A model generated the notes under the pieces. It had not been told where the DNA came from. It worked only from the letters and a program-made list of their open reading frames with translations, and did not search any database. Shown here piece after piece: positions 6,560 to 9,414 of a DNA stretch of 9,414 nucleotides. The position numbers and the translations under genes were made by a program. The stretch's first letter is position 1; each line of letters opens with the position of its first letter. The DNA is from CAMBRF01 sp964404035 (GTDB lineage Bacteria; Verrucomicrobiota; Kiritimatiellia; CAIKKV01; CAITUY01), in the NCBI GenBank assembly GCA_964404035.1, contig CAYOIT010000168.1:1-9414 (forward strand), in the 5' to 3' direction.

Positions 6560-8017
6560 TTACTTCTTCTTCAGTTTCGGTCCTTGCGGCGTATCCTGGA
6601 TCACCCATCCCAGTGTCGTGAGCTCATTTCGCACGCGATCCGCCTCGGCCCAGTTCTTCGCCTGCCTTGCCGCCTGCCGTTCTTCCAGGAGCTTCACGGC
6701 GGCCTCTGGAACGGCGTCCTGCGGCTTCGCCAGGAACCCCAGCACGCGGTCGAATGCGGCCATCAGATTCCGCACGGCGGCCGCCTGCTCCTTCGCGACC
6801 GAACCCGCGTCCAAGCCTTTGTTGCCGGCGTGAACGAGATCGAACAGAGCACCGAGCGCTTCCGCCACATTGAGATCATCCGCCAGGGCAGCGTCGAATC
6901 TTCGACGGGCCGTTTCGGCCCAGTCCGGGTAAACCCACCCCTGCCCCTCCACGGAGGGGACCAACGGCTCCTTATCCCCTCCCTGGAGGGGTTGGGGGTG
7001 GGTCTCCCTTCCTGCGTCGGCAAGTTCCTTGAGCCTGTCCTGGAACTCATCCAGTCGTTGAAGCGCATTTCGCGCCGCCCCCAGGGCCTCGAAGGAAAAA
7101 TTCAGCGACTGGCGGTAATGGCCTGCCGCCAGAACGTAGCGGGTCTCGCGGCCGGAATACCCCCGATTCAGCACGTCGCGCAGCGTATGGAAATTACCAA
7201 GCGACTTCGACATTTTACGCCCATCCACAACAAGGTGCGCACAATGCATCCAGTACCGGACAAACGGCTTCCCGCTGGCGGCTTCGCTCTGCGCGATTTC
7301 GTCCTCGTGATGCGGGAAGATGTTGTCCACTCCCCCGGTGTGGAGATCGAAGCTCTCGCCCAGATACTTGGTGCTCATGGCCGAACACTCGATATGCCAG
7401 CCCGGCCGCCCTCGTCCCCACGGAGACTCCCAAGCCACGTCGCCGTCTTTCTCATCCCAGGCTTTCCACAGGGCAAAATCCGCTACATTCTCCTTCTCGT
7501 ACTCATCGTGCGTCACCCGGGCGCCTGGTCTCAGCCCCGCCATGTCAAGATGCGCAAGTTTGCCGTAGGACGGAAAACTCGACACACTGAAGTAGACCGA
7601 TCCATCTTCCGACCGGTAGGCATGTCCTTTCGCAATCAGGGTCTGGATGATCGCGATCATCTCGGGAATATGATCCGTCGCGGCGGGATAGAACTCAGCC
7701 GGCTCGATATTCAGCGCTTTCAAGTCCTCAAAAAACGCCTCCTTGAACCGCCGGGTAAAGGAATCCAGGGACTGGCCGGCCTTGGTGGCTCCCGCAATGG
7801 TCTTGTCGTCCACATCGGTAAGATTCATGACCTGGATCACGTCAAATCCGAAATACTTCAGCGTCCGCCGGAGCAGGTCCTCAAAAATGTAGGCCCGGAA
7901 ATTCCCGATATGCGCAAAGTTGTAGACAGTCGGCCCGCAGGTGTAGAGGCGTATGCGGCGACCTTCCAGTGGAACCAGTTCCTCGATCTGATGGGTAAGC
8001 GTGTTGAATACTTTCAT
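6560..8017 (-). CDS. cysS: Cysteinyl-tRNA synthetase (with repeat-derived insert)
   Basis: 485-residue class I aminoacyl-tRNA synthetase that activates cysteine with ATP and charges tRNA-Cys. The HIGH motif is HIGN (36-39) and KMSKS is at 268-272 (DGRKMSKSLGN). Zinc ligands inferred by alignment with E. coli are C28 (YTCGPTVYN), C211 (WHIECSAMS), H236 and E240 (FPHHEDE). NLTDVDDK (65-72) and LHTGGVDNIFPHHEDEIAQSE (225-245) are family blocks. Residues 339-362 (THPQPLQGGDKEP and onward) have no counterpart that I recognise in other CysRS proteins and are encoded exactly by a 71-bp palindromic repeat. Removing 24 residues gives 461, the length of the E. coli enzyme. The insert falls between the catalytic/SC-fold region and the helical domain starting around ARRRFDAALADDLN. 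The ATG at 8017 matches the family N-terminus (KVFNTLT); no Shine-Dalgarno is visible. The C-terminus ends in KLKKK. Confidence 0.97.
   Translation of the reverse strand: MKVFNTLTHQIEELVPLEGRRIRLYTCGPTVYNFAHIGNFRAYIFEDLLRRTLKYFGFDVIQVMNLTDVDDKTIAGATKAGQSLDSFTRRFKEAFFEDLKALNIEPAEFYPAATDHIPEMIAIIQTLIAKGHAYRSEDGSVYFSVSSFPSYGKLAHLDMAGLRPGARVTHDEYEKENVADFALWKAWDEKDGDVAWESPWGRGRPGWHIECSAMSTKYLGESFDLHTGGVDNIFPHHEDEIAQSEAASGKPFVRYWMHCAHLVVDGRKMSKSLGNFHTLRDVLNRGYSGRETRYVLAAGHYRQSLNFSFEALGAARNALQRLDEFQDRLKELADAGRETHPQPLQGGDKEPLVPSVEGQGWVYPDWAETARRRFDAALADDLNVAEALGALFDLVHAGNKGLDAGSVAKEQAAAVRNLMAAFDRVLGFLAKPQDAVPEAAVKLLEERQAARQAKNWAEADRVRNELTTLGWVIQDTPQGPKLKKK
6933..7003. repeat. 71-bp double-hairpin palindromic element inside cysS
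   Basis: Two perfect hairpins of the same design, CCCCTCC-AC-GGAGGGG (6944-6959) and CCCCTCC-CT-GGAGGGG (6976-6991), are separated by 16 bases. They are bounded by outer inverted arms, ACCCACCCC at 6933-6941 and GGGGTGGGT at 6995-7003. The whole unit is therefore an imperfect palindrome. It is translated in frame with cysS as residues 339-362, with no stop in that frame. Repeats with ACCCACCCC plus CCCTCC/GGAGGG arms are, to my knowledge, dispersed in many bacterial genomes and often show up as Pro-rich spurious peptides. Finding one inside an essential gene parallels the protein-invading palindromic elements of Rickettsia. Confidence 0.85.
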
Positions 8018-8049
8018 GACAAGCGGGAGGATACAGAATTAAGGCAGTG

Positions 8050-8069
8050 GAATCCAGAATTCAGAATGG
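8050..8069 (-). repeat. Heptamer repeat upstream of cysS, inverted copy
   Basis: The plus strand reads GAATCCA, GAATTCA, GAATGG; the minus strand is therefore TTCTGAA, TTCTGGA, TTC. It shares the 10-mer TTCTGGATTC with the repeat at 6529-6554 but in the opposite orientation, so the two copies bracket cysS as an inverted pair. A partial unit (ACAGAATT) sits at 8033-8040. This is in the 106-base gap between the ATPase and cysS (8018-8123), which also holds the possible RNase P RNA fragment. Confidence 0.65.
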
Positions 8070-8123
8070 AAAAAATGCGGGACACAGTAAGCTGGGTTCT
8101 ATCTGAGCGCGCGGAAGGCGGCC
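8070..8123 (-). ncRNA. Possible 3'-terminal fragment of RNase P RNA
   Basis: On the minus strand, 8102-8088 reads ATAGAACCCAGCTTA, which differs at two positions from conserved region V of bacterial RNase P RNA (ACAGAACCCGGCUUA in E. coli), the 3' strand of helix P4. It is followed by CTGTGTCCCGC, in the place where the 3' strand of helix P1 would be, and then by six Ts (8075-8070), as at the natural end of an rnpB transcript. Upstream, GGCCGCC at 8122-8116 resembles the GCCGCC that often follows the GAUGAAUG block, but GAUGAAUG itself and the rest of the ribozyme are absent: the ATPase gene occupies that position. If real, this is a remnant or duplicated end and not a working ribozyme. It could be a chance match, and the identification is tentative. 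Confidence 0.35.
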
Positions 8124-9269
8124 TCAGAGGCCCAGATCTCTGTTCCATAGCAACGAAAGGAACTCTCTCCACGGCAGGATTCGCACCCCATCAGTCGTCA
8201 CGCGACTGAGCGACTCCATACAGACGATCAAGGTGTGTTTCGGGCGGTATTCACCTAACAACGTTCTCACGCCCTTCAAATCGGCATCATGCACACGAGC
8301 CGAAGCCTTGACTTCCAGGACGACATCAAGATCCCCGACAACAAAGTCGACCTCCATTCCCGAACTCGTACGCCAATAATAGAGCGGAAGATCGGGGCTC
8401 CGATACGCTTGAAAGGCCAACAACTCCATCAGGATGAAGTGTTCGAAGGACTTGCCGAACTCCGGAGTTCCGAACTGAGGTTGCCGCCGTGCGAGGTAGT
8501 TCGACAACCCAACATCGAAGAGATAGAATTTTTCCGTCTCGATCATGCGCCGCCCCTTGGATCGCGTCCATGGCGGAAGCCGGATTCCAAGCAATGTATC
8601 ATCGAGAATCTGGAAATAGTTGCGCACAACTTTGGCGCTCACACCGGACTCCCGTGCCACATTTGTATAGTTCAACAGTTCACTTGACGTGACCGCCGCC
8701 ACTCTCAAAAACTCGGCGAAAGCCGGAATATTTTGCACTCGCGCTTCTTCCGCGATTTCCTCCTTGAGATAATCGGCCACATAGGCTCTCAGATCGGCGA
8801 TGGGATCGGGAGAAAGAAAATGCGGGGGAAGCAGACCCGAAATCATCACCTTCTCGATATCGAACCCTTCGGTCTCGCCGAAAGTGAGAGGTCGTAAGGC
8901 AAATCGCCACGCCCGCCCCCCCAACAGGTTGGCGTGCGACCGACGTAACTTCCTGGCGCTTGAACCCGTTAACAGAAACTGTGCACCGGCATTTTCAATA
9001 AGCCAGTGAATTTCGTTCAGCAGTGATGGAACCATCTGGATTTCATCAACCACGATGAGCCCGGAATGCCCTCCATATCGCTCCCGCAGTAATGAGGGAC
9101 GTGAGGCATACTCGGCGAAAACATCCGTCTTGAGGAGATCGATCAGCGGCTGATTGGGAAATGTCTGGTGAACCCAATAACTCTTTCCCGTCTTACGGGG
9201 GCCCCAAAGGAAAGCTGATCGCCCTTGCGGCAAATCGATCACCAAGCGCCTTTGAACAATCTCACTCAT
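8124..9269 (-). CDS. AAA+ ATPase with DUF4143 (PD-(D/E)XK-like) C-terminus
   Basis: 381-residue protein of the widespread, poorly understood ATP-binding/DUF4143 family. Walker A is GPRKTGKS (residues 23-30), Walker B LIVVDEIQ (71-78) and sensor-1-like FLLTGSSARKL (98-108). A winged-helix-like segment follows (TNVARESGVSAKVVRNYFQIL). The C-terminal DUF4143 region contains SFEHFILMEL, then EVDFVVG, then LEVKAS, giving the E...D...ExK arrangement of a PD-(D/E)XK nuclease fold. The cellular role of the family is not established; members are often accessory and patchily distributed. I chose the ATG at 9269 over the in-frame TTG at 9299: the shorter form begins MSEIVQRRLVIDLPQGRSAF as the family does, and the 10 extra residues overlap the -10 region. 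The stop codon is inside a GGCCTC-A-GAGGCC palindrome (8120-8132). GC appears lower than in the neighbours by eye, consistent with acquisition by transfer. Confidence 0.9.
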   Translation of the reverse strand: MSEIVQRRLVIDLPQGRSAFLWGPRKTGKSYWVHQTFPNQPLIDLLKTDVFAEYASRPSLLRERYGGHSGLIVVDEIQMVPSLLNEIHWLIENAGAQFLLTGSSARKLRRSHANLLGGRAWRFALRPLTFGETEGFDIEKVMISGLLPPHFLSPDPIADLRAYVADYLKEEIAEEARVQNIPAFAEFLRVAAVTSSELLNYTNVARESGVSAKVVRNYFQILDDTLLGIRLPPWTRSKGRRMIETEKFYLFDVGLSNYLARRQPQFGTPEFGKSFEHFILMELLAFQAYRSPDLPLYYWRTSSGMEVDFVVGDLDVVLEVKASARVHDADLKGVRTLLGEYRPKHTLIVCMESLSRVTTDGVRILPWREFLSLLWNRDLGL

Positions 9270-9275
9270 CAGGGA

Positions 9276-9303
9276 ATTATATCCGGATGAACTGACCAAT
9301 CAA
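9276..9303 (-). promoter_or_regulatory. Sigma-70 type promoter of the ATPase gene (possibly leaderless)
   Basis: Minus-strand -35 box TTGATT (9303-9298), 16-base spacer, and a perfect -10 box TATAAT (9281-9276). Six bases (TCCCTG) separate the -10 box from the ATG at 9269, so the expected start of transcription coincides with the A of the start codon. No Shine-Dalgarno is present upstream, which fits a leaderless mRNA. The site lies in the 62-base gap 9270-9331, where nothing else is evident. It has not been tested; a chance match in AT-rich spacer DNA is possible. Confidence 0.55.
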
Positions 9304-9331
9304 GGCAAATTATCCAAAGTTGCCGCCACCA

Positions 9332-9414
9332 TCACACAACCATCGCCTGCTTCGCACGATAAGCCGCGAAGTCATTGGCAAAAACCGTATCCGCAGTGCC
9401 GACAAAACCGATCC
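9332..9414 (-). CDS. C-terminal end of an unidentified gene (partial)
   Basis: Reading from the window edge on the minus strand in the frame that ends in TGA at 9334-9332 gives 26 residues, IGFVGTADTVFANDF then AAYRAKQAMVV. The composition is protein-like, and the two alternative frames give an early stop or an Arg/Trp-rich string. The fragment is too short to place in a family, and most of the gene is beyond the right edge. The gap of 62 bases and the separate promoter suggest that it ends before the ATPase transcription unit, although no terminator hairpin is visible after it. Confidence 0.45.
   Translation of the reverse strand, partial: IGFVGTADTVFANDFAAYRAKQAMVV

Noticed and set aside
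6423..6608. A 61-codon minus-strand open frame across the cysS-tmk gap
   Set aside because: It overlaps both genes in a different frame, and its central peptide is only the translation of the heptamer repeat.
6944..6991. The two GC hairpins in cysS as transcription terminators or as a CRISPR array
   Set aside because: They lie inside an intact reading frame with no T-runs, and there are just two units with a single 16-base gap, so neither interpretation holds.
8120..8132. GGCCTC-A-GAGGCC palindrome at the ATPase stop codon as an intrinsic terminator
   Set aside because: The loop is a single base, so the stem would be short after opening, and no T-run follows directly. It is noted only as a palindrome at the gene end.
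6584..8209. A 541-codon open frame on the plus strand opposite cysS
   Set aside because: Antisense shadow of a well-conserved CysRS gene; the translation resembles no family and crosses the palindromic repeat and the intergenic gap.
9355..9370. GCGGCTTATCG on the minus strand as a second RNase P RNA end (att-like copy right of the ATPase)
   Set aside because: Only the GGCTTA core matches; the preceding AGAACCC is absent and the bases belong to a plausible coding frame.

Overview
All genes recognised in this 9.4 kb window lie on the minus strand, so transcription runs from right to left. In transcription order they are: the last 26 codons of an unidentified gene (9414-9332), an AAA+/DUF4143 ATPase (9269-8124), cysS, tmk, holB, a PSP1/RicT protein, aroQ, a PfkB-family sugar kinase, an RluA-family pseudouridine synthase, and rpsA, which runs off the left edge. 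Coding density is high. From tmk to the pseudouridine synthase the genes are separated by 22 bases or less, or overlap, which is the layout of one polycistronic unit.

The host is a bacterium of moderately high GC, judged by eye. It has a long six-domain ribosomal protein S1, as Gram-negative-type lineages do. It also has the tmk-holB-ricT order familiar from Firmicutes but shared by many phyla. The PfkB kinase is of a type I associate with Verrucomicrobia/Planctomycetes-like and Nitrospira-like genomes. A PVC-superphylum or neighbouring host is plausible, but the sequence alone does not settle this.

The central genes are housekeeping: Cys-tRNA charging (CysS), dTTP synthesis (Tmk), replication clamp loading (HolB), a Cys-rich regulatory Fe-S protein (RicT-like), the shikimate pathway (AroQ), a sugar or nucleoside kinase, RNA pseudouridylation, and translation initiation (S1). 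They share growth-linked expression rather than one pathway.

The unusual features cluster around cysS. First, a 71-bp double-hairpin palindromic repeat lies inside cysS and is translated as an extra 24-residue Pro/Gly-rich segment. Second, degenerate TTCTGAN heptamer repeats lie on both sides of cysS in opposite orientation. Third, just after the DUF4143 ATPase stop codon there is a short sequence closely resembling the conserved 3' end of RNase P RNA, followed by a T-run, with no complete rnpB in the window. Fourth, the ATPase appears to have a near-consensus sigma-70 promoter placed so that transcription would begin at its ATG. Together these suggest an accessory ATPase gene next to a housekeeping operon, possibly at a disrupted or duplicated rnpB end.

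Gaps without genes are short: 1644-1820 (rpsA leader), 6476-6559, 8018-8123 and 9270-9331. Each is described below.
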